13,756 bases of DNA from Actinomycetota bacterium. Lineage in GTDB: Bacteria; Actinomycetota; Acidimicrobiia; Acidimicrobiales; Iamiaceae. The position numbers were made by a program, and so were the translations under genes. Positions 6,260 to 13,723 of the stretch are shown piece by piece (position 1 is the stretch's first letter; every line of letters starts with the position of its first letter). A model generated the notes under the pieces. It was not told where the DNA came from. It was given only the letters and a program-made list of their open reading frames with translations, and did not search any database. Where the stretch lies: contig JADGOP010000018.1 of NCBI GenBank assembly GCA_017882935.1, positions 1 through 13,756 on the forward strand, written 5' to 3'.

Positions 6260-9200
6260 TCAGCCGATGATGGCGTCGGGCCCGAACATCACGCGCAGCT
6301 CGGCCGACAGCGCGGTGCCGGTCTCCACGCAGTGCGCCACCGGAAGGCGCAGCACCTGGCGGTCGTCGAGGTGCAGGAACACCCGCGACTCGCCCGGGAA
6401 CTCCGACAGCAGCGCCTTGAGCTTGCCGATGGAGCGCTCGTCGAGGCGTTCGGGGCGGACCTTGATGCGCAGCGGCGGCGCCCCGTCGACGATGCCGTCG
6501 AACACCGTGACGTCGACGGCGATGAGCTTGGGCGTCTCGTCGCGCTTGTCGACGCGCCCCCGCACGATGACCACGGCGTCGTCGGCCAGGAGGTGCCCGA
6601 TGGAGGTCATGGTCTTCGGGAACACCATCACCTCGATGGTGGAGCGCAGGTCCTCGAGCGTGAACACCGCCATGAGGTCGCCCTTCTTGGTGTACTTGCG
6701 CTGCAGCCCGGTGACGACCCCGCCGACGATGCGGCTGGTGCCGTCGCTCAGCTCGGCCAGCTCCTCGATGGTGCCGTCGGTGCGGCGCCGCAGCGCGTCC
6801 TCGGCGCCCATGAGCGGGTGGTCGCTCACGTACAGGCCGAGCATCTCCTTCTCGAAGGCCAGCTTCTCCTTCTTGTCGAAGTCGAGCGGCGGGATCGGCA
6901 CGCGCTCGTCGAAGAGCGGCGTCTCCTCGGTGCCGCCGAGGTCGTCGAAGAGGCTCATGACGCCCTTCTCCTCCTCGCGGCGCCGGGCCAGGGCCTGGTC
7001 GACGATCTGCTCGAAGACCACCAACATGCCCTTGCGCGGGTGGCCGAGCGAGTCGAAGGCGCCGGCCTTGATGAGCGACTCGATGGCCCGCTTGTTGAGC
7101 ACCGTGGCGTCGACCCGGCTGCAGAAGTCGTAGAAGTCGACGAAGGGCCCGTTGGCGTCGCGCTCGGCCAGCAGGTGCGACACCAGCCCGGCGCCCACGT
7201 TGCGCACCGCCGACAGCCCGAACGGGATGACCACCTCCCCGCCCTCGAGGCGGGCGGGGACGAAGTCGGACTGCGAGCGGTTGATGTCGGGCACCAGCAC
7301 CGTGAGCCCCATCGACCGGCACTCGGCCAGGTAGACGGCCGCCTTGTCGAGGTTGGTCTTGACGCTGGTCAGCAGCGCCGCGAGGTACTCGGCCGGGTGG
7401 TTCGCCTTGAGGTAGGCCGTCTGGTAGCTGACGAGGCCGTAGCCGTAGGAGTGGCTCTTGTTGAAGGCGTAGTCGGCAAACGGCTCGATGATGTCGAACC
7501 ACTGCTTGCCGAGCTCCTTGCCGTAGCCCGTGCTGTCGCACCCCGCCTCGAACTTCTGCCGCTCCTTGGCGATGAGCGCACGGTCCTTCTTGCCGCAGGC
7601 CTTGCGGAGGTTGTCGGCCTCGGCGAGGGAGTAGCCGGCGAACCGCTGGGCGATCCGCATCATCGCCTCTTGGTAGATCATCAGCCCGTAGGTGGGGCCG
7701 AGGATGTCCTCGGCGTCGGGGTGGAGCTGGTCGACGGTCTTGCGGCCGTTCTTGCGGTCGGCGTAGTCGTTGTGCATGTTGGCGGCCATCGGGCCCGGCC
7801 GGTACAGCGCCACCAGGGCGGCCACGTCCTCGAAGCCGGTGGGCGCGAGGGACCGCATGAGGGCGCGCATGGGCCCACCCTCGAGCTGGAACACGCCGAT
7901 GGAGTCGCCGCGGCGCAGCAGCTCGTAGGTGGGCTCGTCGTCGAGCGGCACGTGGTCGATGTCGAGGTCGATGCCCTCGAACGACTTGATCAGCTCGATG
8001 GTGTCGGAGATGACGTCGAGGTTGCGCAGCCCCAGGAAGTCCATCTTCAGCAGGCCCAGGTCCTCGACGCCGTGCATCTCGTACTGCGTGACGACGGGCG
8101 CGTCGGCGGGGTCCTGCCCCGACTCGGGCTTGCGCTGGATGGGCAGGTAGTCGGTGAGCGGGTCCTTGGTGATCACCACCGCGGCCGCGTGGATGCCGTC
8201 CTGGCGGCGCAGCCCCTCGAGGCCACGGGCCACCTCGATGACCTCGCGGGCGTCGGGGTCGACGTCGTACATCTGCCGGAGGTCGGCGGCCATCTTGTAG
8301 CCGTCCTCGTACTTGGGCTTGAGCTCGAGGCAGGCCTCGAGCGGCGTGTCACGGCCCATCACGAGAGGCGGCATGGCCTTGGCGATCTTGTCGCCCACCG
8401 CGTAGGGGTGGCCGAGCACCCGCGCCGCGTCGCGCACTGCGGCCCGGGCCTTGATCTGGCTGAACGTGACGATCTGCGCCACGTGGTCGCGGCCGTACCG
8501 CTCGGCGGCGTAGCGGATCATCTCGTCGCGGTAGCGGGAGTCGAAGTCCATGTCGATGTCGGGCATGGAGATGCGGCTGGGGTTGAGGAACCGCTCGAAC
8601 AGCAGGTCGTACTTGATGGGGTCGAGCTCGGTGATCGACAGGCAGTACGCCACCGCGCACCCGGCGGCGCTGCCACGGCCGGGGCCGACGCGGATGTTGC
8701 TGTCCTTGGCGTGGCGGATCAGGTCCCAGACGATGAGGAAGTACGAGCTGAACCCCATGTCGGCGATGACCTTGAGCTCGAACGCCAGGCGCTCGACCAC
8801 CGCATCGGGCAGCTGCTGGCCCCAGCGGGCGCGGGCCCCCTCGACGGTGAGGTGCTCGAGGTAGGCGGTGGCGTCGGTGAACCCCTCCGGGATGGCGAAG
8901 TCGGGCAGCAGCGGCTTGCCGAAGGAGATCTCGACGTCGCAGCGCTCGGCGATCCAGAGGGTGTTGTCGCAGGACTCGGGGATGTCGCGGAACAGGTCGC
9001 GCATCTCGGCCGACGACTTGAGGTAGTGCTCGTCGCCGTGGAACTTGAAGCGGTTCGGGTCGGAGCGCAGGGAGCCGGTCTGCACGCAGAGCAGCGCGTC
9101 GTGGGCGGTGGCGTCGGCCCGGTGGGTGTAGTGGCTGTCGTTGGTGGCGAGCAGCGGGGCGCCGATCTGGCGGGCGATCTCGAGCAGCTGAGGGTTGGTC

Positions 9201-9796
9201 TGGCGCTGCTCGGGGATGCCGTGGTCCTGGATCTCCACGAAGAGGTTGTCGCGCCCGAAGATGTCCTGCAGGCGGGCGGCCTTCTTCACCGCCGAGTCGT
9301 AGTCGCCCTGCAGGAGCGACTGCAGGACCTGGCCGCCGAGGCAGCCGGTGGTGGCGATGAGGCCCTCGTGGTGCGCCTCGAGCAGGTCCCAGTCGACGCG
9401 GGGCTTGTAGTAGTAGCCCTCGAGGTAGGCCCGGCTCGACAGCTGGATCAGGTTCTTGTAGCCCACCTCGTTCTCGGCCAGCAGGGTGAGGTGGTAGTAG
9501 AGCTTCTGGCCGCCGCCGGCCTCGCCGCCGGTGTCGTCGACGCGGCCCCGGCGTGACGGCCGGTCGAGCCGCGAGTCGTACGCCTGGTAGGCCTCGGTGC
9601 CGAGGATCGGCTTCACGCCCTGGTCACGGCAGGCCTGGTAGAAGTCGAGGATCCCGTACATGTTGCCGTGGTCGGTGATGCCGACGGCCGGCTGACCGTC
9701 GGCGGCCGCGGCCGCGACCACGTCCTTCACCCGCGCGGCGCCATCGAGCATGGAGTACTCGGTGTGCAGGTGGAGGTGGGTGAAGGAATCGCCCAC
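6260..9796 (-). CDS. dnaE: DNA polymerase III alpha subunit (replicative polymerase, DnaE1 type)
   Basis: The 1178-residue catalytic subunit of the chromosomal replicase, of normal length. Domains in order: PHP (about 5-290, HLHLHTEYSMLDG at 7-19); palm, with PDIDMDFD (412-419) supplying Asp413 and Asp415 and LLKMDFLGL supplying Asp586 as the third catalytic aspartate; thumb and fingers with GPGRGSAAG (371-379), RRQDGIHAAAVVI (530-542) and FNKSHSYGYGLVSYQTAYLKANHPAEY (778-804, cited as separate blocks FNKSHSYGYG and YLKANHPAEY); a helix-hairpin-helix region; a clamp-binding-like segment VMSLFDD (946-952); and an OB fold (about 1022-1085). The PHP metal ligands look complete (His9, His11, Asp42, His43, Glu68, His102, Cys152, Asp220, His222), consistent with the proofreading PHP exonuclease known in mycobacterial DnaE1. 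The start is the GTG at 9796, with GAGGGAG six bases upstream. It is probably monocistronic, with hairpins on both sides. Confidence 0.98.
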   Translation of the reverse strand: MGDSFTHLHLHTEYSMLDGAARVKDVVAAAAADGQPAVGITDHGNMYGILDFYQACRDQGVKPILGTEAYQAYDSRLDRPSRRGRVDDTGGEAGGGQKLYYHLTLLAENEVGYKNLIQLSSRAYLEGYYYKPRVDWDLLEAHHEGLIATTGCLGGQVLQSLLQGDYDSAVKKAARLQDIFGRDNLFVEIQDHGIPEQRQTNPQLLEIARQIGAPLLATNDSHYTHRADATAHDALLCVQTGSLRSDPNRFKFHGDEHYLKSSAEMRDLFRDIPESCDNTLWIAERCDVEISFGKPLLPDFAIPEGFTDATAYLEHLTVEGARARWGQQLPDAVVERLAFELKVIADMGFSSYFLIVWDLIRHAKDSNIRVGPGRGSAAGCAVAYCLSITELDPIKYDLLFERFLNPSRISMPDIDMDFDSRYRDEMIRYAAERYGRDHVAQIVTFSQIKARAAVRDAARVLGHPYAVGDKIAKAMPPLVMGRDTPLEACLELKPKYEDGYKMAADLRQMYDVDPDAREVIEVARGLEGLRRQDGIHAAAVVITKDPLTDYLPIQRKPESGQDPADAPVVTQYEMHGVEDLGLLKMDFLGLRNLDVISDTIELIKSFEGIDLDIDHVPLDDEPTYELLRRGDSIGVFQLEGGPMRALMRSLAPTGFEDVAALVALYRPGPMAANMHNDYADRKNGRKTVDQLHPDAEDILGPTYGLMIYQEAMMRIAQRFAGYSLAEADNLRKACGKKDRALIAKERQKFEAGCDSTGYGKELGKQWFDIIEPFADYAFNKSHSYGYGLVSYQTAYLKANHPAEYLAALLTSVKTNLDKAAVYLAECRSMGLTVLVPDINRSQSDFVPARLEGGEVVIPFGLSAVRNVGAGLVSHLLAERDANGPFVDFYDFCSRVDATVLNKRAIESLIKAGAFDSLGHPRKGMLVVFEQIVDQALARRREEEKGVMSLFDDLGGTEETPLFDERVPIPPLDFDKKEKLAFEKEMLGLYVSDHPLMGAEDALRRRTDGTIEELAELSDGTSRIVGGVVTGLQRKYTKKGDLMAVFTLEDLRSTIEVMVFPKTMTSIGHLLADDAVVIVRGRVDKRDETPKLIAVDVTVFDGIVDGAPPLRIKVRPERLDERSIGKLKALLSEFPGESRVFLHLDDRQVLRLPVAHCVETGTALSAELRVMFGPDAIIG

Positions 9797-9802
9797 GGAG
9801 GT

Positions 9803-9809
9803 CTCCCTC
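9803..9809 (-). promoter_or_regulatory. Shine-Dalgarno sequence of dnaE
   Basis: GAGGGAG on the minus strand lies six bases before the GTG at 9796. It is the clearest ribosome-binding site in the window and supports GTG as the dnaE start. The GTG opens the conserved PHP N-terminus. Confidence 0.7.
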
Positions 9810-9826
9810 GAAGGTCAGCGTGTCGG

Positions 9827-9871
9827 TTACCCACAGTCGTTCCACAGGACTTGTCCACCGACTGTGGACGA
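9827..9871. promoter_or_regulatory. DnaA-box-like cluster within a perfect 9-bp inverted repeat, upstream of dnaE
   Basis: Three nonamers resemble the actinobacterial DnaA box TTGTCCACA: TTACCCACA (9827-9835, 7 of 9), TTGTCCACC (9851-9859, 8 of 9) and TCGTCCACA on the minus strand (9863-9871, 8 of 9, and a full fit to the relaxed Streptomyces consensus). A further CCACAG at 9842-9847 lies 11 bp, one helical turn, after the CCACAG at 9831-9836. The stretch is framed by CCACAGTCG (9831-9839) and CGACTGTGG (9859-9867), an exact inverted repeat with a 19-base spacer. It sits 31-75 bp before the dnaE start. It may be a DnaA-controlled operator, or a leader hairpin if transcription starts at the TAGATT box (9892-9897, minus strand). 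Confidence 0.45.
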
Positions 9872-9891
9872 ATGACACGGCTGTGATTCCG

Positions 9892-9897
9892 AATCTA
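9892..9897 (-). promoter_or_regulatory. Candidate -10 box (TAGATT) for dnaE
   Basis: TAGATT on the minus strand fits TAnnnT and lies in the gap between the transglutaminase terminator hairpin and dnaE. Transcription from it would begin near 9884, leaving a leader of nearly 90 bases that includes the inverted repeat at 9831-9867. No -35 element is visible because the upstream bases belong to the GC-rich hairpin, so confidence is low. Confidence 0.3.
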
Positions 9898-9900
9898 GCG

Positions 9901-9927
9901 CGGCCGGGCGGGCCACGCGCCCGGCCG
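9901..9927 (-). terminator. GC-rich hairpin terminator after the ATP-grasp/transglutaminase unit
   Basis: CGGCCGGGCG (9901-9910) and CGCCCGGCCG (9918-9927) form a perfect ten-base-pair stem with a seven-base loop. It lies seven bases beyond the transglutaminase stop on the minus strand. There is no T-tract. Its position suggests that the upstream operon ends here and that dnaE is transcribed separately. Confidence 0.55.
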
Positions 9928-9934
9928 GCCCCGG

Positions 9935-10819
9935 CTACGCCTCGAGGCGCACCACGTCGACCGCCACCGTCAGCTCGTGGCCGCCACCCGACGAGAACAC
10001 GATGCCCTTGATCGGCGTCACGTCGGCGTAGTCGCGACCCCAGGCGGTGGTCACGTAGCGCTCGTTGGGCACCCGGTCGTTGGTGGGGTCGAAGTCGACC
10101 CAGCCCGTCCCCGGCGCGAACACCGAGAACCAGGCGTGCGAGGCGTCGACCCCCGTGAGCTTCTCGCGCCCGGGCGGCGCCGACGTCTCGAGGTAGCCGC
10201 TGACGTAGCGCGCCGGGAGCCCCATCGACCGCACCGCCGCGATGGCGACGTGGGCGAAGTCCTGGCACACGCCCGCACGCTGGTCGAGCACGTCGTCGAG
10301 CTCGGTGGCGATGGTGGTGGCACCGGGGCGGTAGGCGAAGTCGGCGTGGATGCGCGCGGTGAGGTCGCGCACCGCTTCGAGCACCGGGCGGCCGGGCGTG
10401 AACGACGGCGCCGCGTACTCCGCGTGCCGCTCCCCCACCGCCACCAGCGGCGAGTCGAGCACGTACGGCCGGGCCTCGACCAGCTCGGTGTCGGCGTGGT
10501 CGGCGAAGCGCGCCAGCGCCTGCTCCCACGACTCGCCCGACCACCCCTCGCCCTCGACGGGGCGGTCGGTGGCCTCGACGGTGCTGGTGGCCGTCACGGT
10601 GAGCGCCCGGTGCGGCGACTGCACCGAGAAGAACGCCACGCCGTTGCCGAAGTAGTCGACGCGCTCGTGGAAGTCGGACGGGTGTGGCTCGATGACCAGC
10701 TCGTTGGACAGGCAGGTCTGGGTGGGCAGGCTGCGCGGGACGAGGTGGACCTCGTTGTAGTTGGCCGACACATCGGCGTCGTACCGGTAGCTGGTGCGGT
10801 GGACGATGCGCAGCTTCAT
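9935..10819 (-). CDS. Transglutaminase-like cysteine protease/transferase (bacterial transglutaminase N-terminal plus core domain)
   Basis: A 294-residue protein. Residues 1-80 (MKLRIVHRTSYRYDADVSANYNEVHLVPR and onwards, with the conserved SxNExxLxPR-type pattern) form the bacterial transglutaminase N-terminal domain; residues about 155-250 are the papain-like transglutaminase core. The catalytic triad is visible: Cys185 in RAGVCQDFAH, His228 in GVDASHAWFSVF and Asp244 in WVDFDPTND. No signal peptide is present, so it is probably cytoplasmic. Family members are predicted peptidases or acyl-transferases acting on amide bonds; the substrate is unknown. The ATG at 10819 overlaps the TGA of the upstream ATP-grasp/alpha-E gene (ATGA), so translation is coupled. 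This pairing with circularly permuted ATP-grasp and alpha-E proteins recurs in many bacteria, sometimes with the proteasome-like Anbu peptidase, which is absent from this window. Confidence 0.93.
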   Translation of the reverse strand: MKLRIVHRTSYRYDADVSANYNEVHLVPRSLPTQTCLSNELVIEPHPSDFHERVDYFGNGVAFFSVQSPHRALTVTATSTVEATDRPVEGEGWSGESWEQALARFADHADTELVEARPYVLDSPLVAVGERHAEYAAPSFTPGRPVLEAVRDLTARIHADFAYRPGATTIATELDDVLDQRAGVCQDFAHVAIAAVRSMGLPARYVSGYLETSAPPGREKLTGVDASHAWFSVFAPGTGWVDFDPTNDRVPNERYVTTAWGRDYADVTPIKGIVFSSGGGHELTVAVDVVRLEA

Positions 10820-13710
10820 GGCATCGAGGAGGCGAGCGGCTCGCCGAGCGAGATCGAGCGTCCGGCCACGAGCAGACGACCCTCCTCCGGGCGGGAGAAG
10901 TGGCTGCGCTCGATCGCGTCGGCCGCGTGGGCGAGCAGGGTCTCGATGGCCACCAGCAGGTCGTCGAGGCTGAGCCGCAGGGCGGGATCGGACTTCGAGG
11001 GCTGGGCCAGCCCCGCGGTGTCGGCCACCCGGAGCATGGTGCTGACTTCGAGCACCAGGCGCTCCTCGTCGGACAGCCGCACCTGGCTGGGCCGGGGCAG
11101 CGCGCTGACGCCTTCGGTGAGCTGGTCGAGCTGGTACGCCAGCGAACGGGGGTTGTCGGGCTCGAGCAGGAGCAGGTCGAGGACCGTCTCCACCTGGGCC
11201 CGCGACCGGTACAGGCGGCGGTAGGTGATGATGCTCTCGCCGGCCACGAGGAGCGACTCGAGCATGAGGCTCTCGGCGCCCACCCCGCGCACCGGCACCA
11301 CGGTGGAGCGCACCAGCGACACGAGCAGCATCGCCCGCTCGAGGCGCCGCCCCGCGTCCATGAACTGCCAGCCGGGGTCGCGCACCATGCTCTCGGAGGC
11401 GAGGCCCTGGAGCGCCAGGAGGCTGCGGATCACGTCGCCGAGCACCGCGGGAAGCGTGGCGTAGGGGTCGACGCGGCGCGTGTCGAGCGCCTCCAGCTGG
11501 CGCTCGAGGTCGGCCACCACCAGCCACGTGTCGGCCGACATCTGGTCGCGCACCCCCTGGATGGCCGACAGCAGCGACTGCAGCGTGTACGCCAGGCTGC
11601 CCGTGCGACCGGGGTCGCTGACCACCGCCAGCAGGCCGTGGTCGAGCTCGTCGCTGGCCGCGGCCTCCACGTCGGTGGTGCCGCTGAGGCGGGTGAGCGC
11701 CACGAAGAGCCCGAGCAGGCACTCGGCGCCCGGCTCGTTGAGGCCGCTGGCGAAGTCGTTGCGGCGGTCGAGGATGGCGCGCACCAGCCGCACCGTGGCC
11801 TCGGCCCGCTCGGCGTAGCGACCCAGCCAGAAGAGGTTCTCGGCGACACGGGCGGGCATCGCCTTCGCCGGGTCGAGCGCCGCCAGGCCCGGGCCGCGGT
11901 TGAGCCACAGCCCGCTCTGGGGCTCGGGCTCCGACGCCAGCACCCAGGTGTCCTTGCTGAGGCCGCCGGCCAGTCCTGCCCACCCGCGCTCCTCGGGGAG
12001 CGCGGCCACCCGTGCCAGCCCGCCCGGCATCACGTTGTAGGAGCCGTCGCGGGCCACCGCGAACGAGCGCAGCACCACGGGCCGGCCCTCGACCCGGTCG
12101 CTCGCCAGGCACGGGACCGACGAGAACGCCACCGCCTCCTGGGCCACGAACGCCATCGGCTTGGCCTCGATGCGCCGCCGCAGGGCGTCGCGCCCGGCCT
12201 CGTCGAGGTCCCAGCCGTGGATGTCATCGCGGCTCTCGCGCTGCCCGATGGGGCGCACCACCAGCTCGCTGAGGTGGGCGAGCACGTGGGAGCGCTCGGC
12301 GGGGGTGCCGCACCACCACGTGGTCACCGACGGCAGCTCCAGCGGCTGGCCCAGCAGGTGCTCGGCGACCCGGGGCAGGAACGGGAGCAGGCCCGGGTTC
12401 TCGAGGATCGCCGCCCCGATGGGGTTGGCCACCGACACCCCGCCGCGGCGCGCCACCTCGACGAGGCCGGGCACGCCGAGCCGCGAGTCGGACTTGAGCT
12501 CGAGCGGGTCGCAGTACCAGCCGTCGACGCGGCGCACGAGCACGTCGACGCGTTCCAGGCCGGTCAGCGACCGGAGCCACAGGCGGCCCTCCTTCACCGT
12601 GAGGTCGGAGCCCTCGACCAACGGGTAGCCCAGGTAGGTCGCCAGGTAGGCGTGCTCGAAGTAGGTCTCGCTGAAGGGCCCGGGCGTGAGCATGGCCACG
12701 CGGGGGTCGTCGATGCCCTCGGGCCCCGCCGCGTTCAGCGCCGAGCGCATGGAGCGGAAGAACGGGGCCAGCCGGTGCACCTGCGCCTCGCGGTAGAGGC
12801 TCGGGAACACCCGCGACGTGACCATGCGGTTCTCGAGCGCGTAGCCCGAGCCCGACGGCGCCTGCGCGAAGTCGCTCAGCACCCGGACCTGCCCGCTCGG
12901 ATCGCGGACCAGGTCGCAGGCGTACGACAGGAGCTGCCGCTCGCCCGGCAGGCCGACCCGGTCGCACGAGCGCAGGAAGCCGGGGTGCCCGGCGACCACC
13001 TCCACCGGGATGATGCCCTTGCGGATGAGCTCGCGCGGTCCGTAGAGGTCGGCCAGCAGCAGGTCCAGGAGCTCGGCGCGCTGGGTGACCGCGTGCTCGA
13101 TCGCCGCCCACTCGCCGCTGCCGATCAGCAGCGGGATGGGGTCGAGGCTCCAGTCGGAGGCGTAGGTGACGCCGTGCCCGTAGACGTTGTAGGTGACGCC
13201 GTCGTTGCGCAGCAGCCGGACCGCGTCGCGGTGGCGCTGCCGCAGCTCGGCCACGCCCATCTCGTCGAGGGCGGTGGCGACGCCGGCCCAGGCGTCGCGC
13301 ACGCGGCCGTCGCGCGCCACCATCTCGTCGTACCCGCCGGGTGGGGCCTGGTACGACGACAGCCAGCCTGCCGGGGCTGCAGTGGTGGTCATCGAGGGGG
13401 CGACGAGCGCCTCCATGTGCGGTTGCGCCACCTCGGGCAGCCCGACACTGGACAGGTAGGCGTAGCCGAGCTCCAGGATGCGCGGTCGCAGCGCGAAGCG
13501 CCGTCCGTCGGTGCGGATATAGCCCAGGTCGACGAGGGTGAGCAGAAACCGCCGTGCGGCCGCCCGGGTGAGACCGGTCTTGCGCGCGACGTCGCTCAAC
13601 GTCAGCTCGGGATGCTCGGCGTCGAACGCCCGGATTACGGCGAGACCGCGCTCGAGCGACTGCACGAACTCGGTACTGCGCCGTGGCGCCTCGTCATCCA
13701 CCGGCGTCAT
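10816..13710 (-). CDS. Fusion protein: truncated IclR-type DNA-binding half, circularly permuted ATP-grasp domain, alpha-E domain
   Basis: A 964-residue protein in one uninterrupted frame. Residues 1-104 are the helix-turn-helix half of an IclR regulator of the PcaR/PobR kind: EFVQSLERGLAVIRAFDA (14-31), LTLSDVARKTGLTRAAARRFL (37-57, cited as LTLSDVARKTGL and TRAAARRFL), then LELGYAYLSSVGLPEVAQPH (79-98). The usual effector domain is missing. From Met107 (13392) the sequence is a circularly permuted ATP-grasp enzyme: GGYDEMVARDGRVR (125-138), NDGVTYNVYG (169-178), QAPSGSGYALENR (283-295), PLELKSDSRLGVPGL (402-416), VANPIGAAILENPG (427-440), VLRSFAVARDG (546-556). Residues about 618-940 are the helical alpha-E domain (RVAENLFWLGRYAERAEATV). 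ATP-grasp members are predicted peptide or amide ligases. The start at 13710 has GAGGTG seven bases upstream. Met107 would give a conventional 858-residue ATP-grasp/alpha-E protein, but lacks a good ribosome-binding site. Confidence 0.9.
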   Translation of the reverse strand: MTPVDDEAPRRSTEFVQSLERGLAVIRAFDAEHPELTLSDVARKTGLTRAAARRFLLTLVDLGYIRTDGRRFALRPRILELGYAYLSSVGLPEVAQPHMEALVAPSMTTTAAPAGWLSSYQAPPGGYDEMVARDGRVRDAWAGVATALDEMGVAELRQRHRDAVRLLRNDGVTYNVYGHGVTYASDWSLDPIPLLIGSGEWAAIEHAVTQRAELLDLLLADLYGPRELIRKGIIPVEVVAGHPGFLRSCDRVGLPGERQLLSYACDLVRDPSGQVRVLSDFAQAPSGSGYALENRMVTSRVFPSLYREAQVHRLAPFFRSMRSALNAAGPEGIDDPRVAMLTPGPFSETYFEHAYLATYLGYPLVEGSDLTVKEGRLWLRSLTGLERVDVLVRRVDGWYCDPLELKSDSRLGVPGLVEVARRGGVSVANPIGAAILENPGLLPFLPRVAEHLLGQPLELPSVTTWWCGTPAERSHVLAHLSELVVRPIGQRESRDDIHGWDLDEAGRDALRRRIEAKPMAFVAQEAVAFSSVPCLASDRVEGRPVVLRSFAVARDGSYNVMPGGLARVAALPEERGWAGLAGGLSKDTWVLASEPEPQSGLWLNRGPGLAALDPAKAMPARVAENLFWLGRYAERAEATVRLVRAILDRRNDFASGLNEPGAECLLGLFVALTRLSGTTDVEAAASDELDHGLLAVVSDPGRTGSLAYTLQSLLSAIQGVRDQMSADTWLVVADLERQLEALDTRRVDPYATLPAVLGDVIRSLLALQGLASESMVRDPGWQFMDAGRRLERAMLLVSLVRSTVVPVRGVGAESLMLESLLVAGESIITYRRLYRSRAQVETVLDLLLLEPDNPRSLAYQLDQLTEGVSALPRPSQVRLSDEERLVLEVSTMLRVADTAGLAQPSKSDPALRLSLDDLLVAIETLLAHAADAIERSHFSRPEEGRLLVAGRSISLGEPLASSMP

Positions 13711-13717
13711 CGCCTCC

Positions 13718-13723
13718 CACCTC
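13718..13723 (-). promoter_or_regulatory. Shine-Dalgarno sequence of the IclR/ATP-grasp fusion gene
   Basis: GAGGTG on the minus strand lies seven bases before the ATG at 13710; an overlapping GGGAGG lies only two bases before it. Either supports translation from 13710, so that the IclR segment is part of the protein. The promoter lies outside or at the edge of the window. Confidence 0.55.

Noticed and set aside
6008-9556. Plus-strand open frame of 1182 codons opposite dnaE
   Set aside because: High-GC antisense shadow. dnaE is unmistakable on the other strand and the translated text is repetitive VDGHRL-type sequence with no domain signature.
9827-9871. Chromosomal replication origin
   Set aside because: Only three or four box-like sites, no AT-rich unwinding region, and no dnaA, dnaN or rpmH nearby. 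A regulatory site before dnaE is a simpler reading.
10820-12112. Minus-strand frame extending the transglutaminase upstream by more than 400 residues
   Set aside because: That part is an out-of-frame reading of the ATP-grasp/alpha-E gene, rich in R, G, P and A. The transglutaminase N-terminal domain starts at the ATG at 10819.
13392-13710. A separate, complete IclR regulator gene
   Set aside because: The frame has no stop before the ATP-grasp domain and the effector domain is missing, so this is a fused or truncated half and not an independent regulator.
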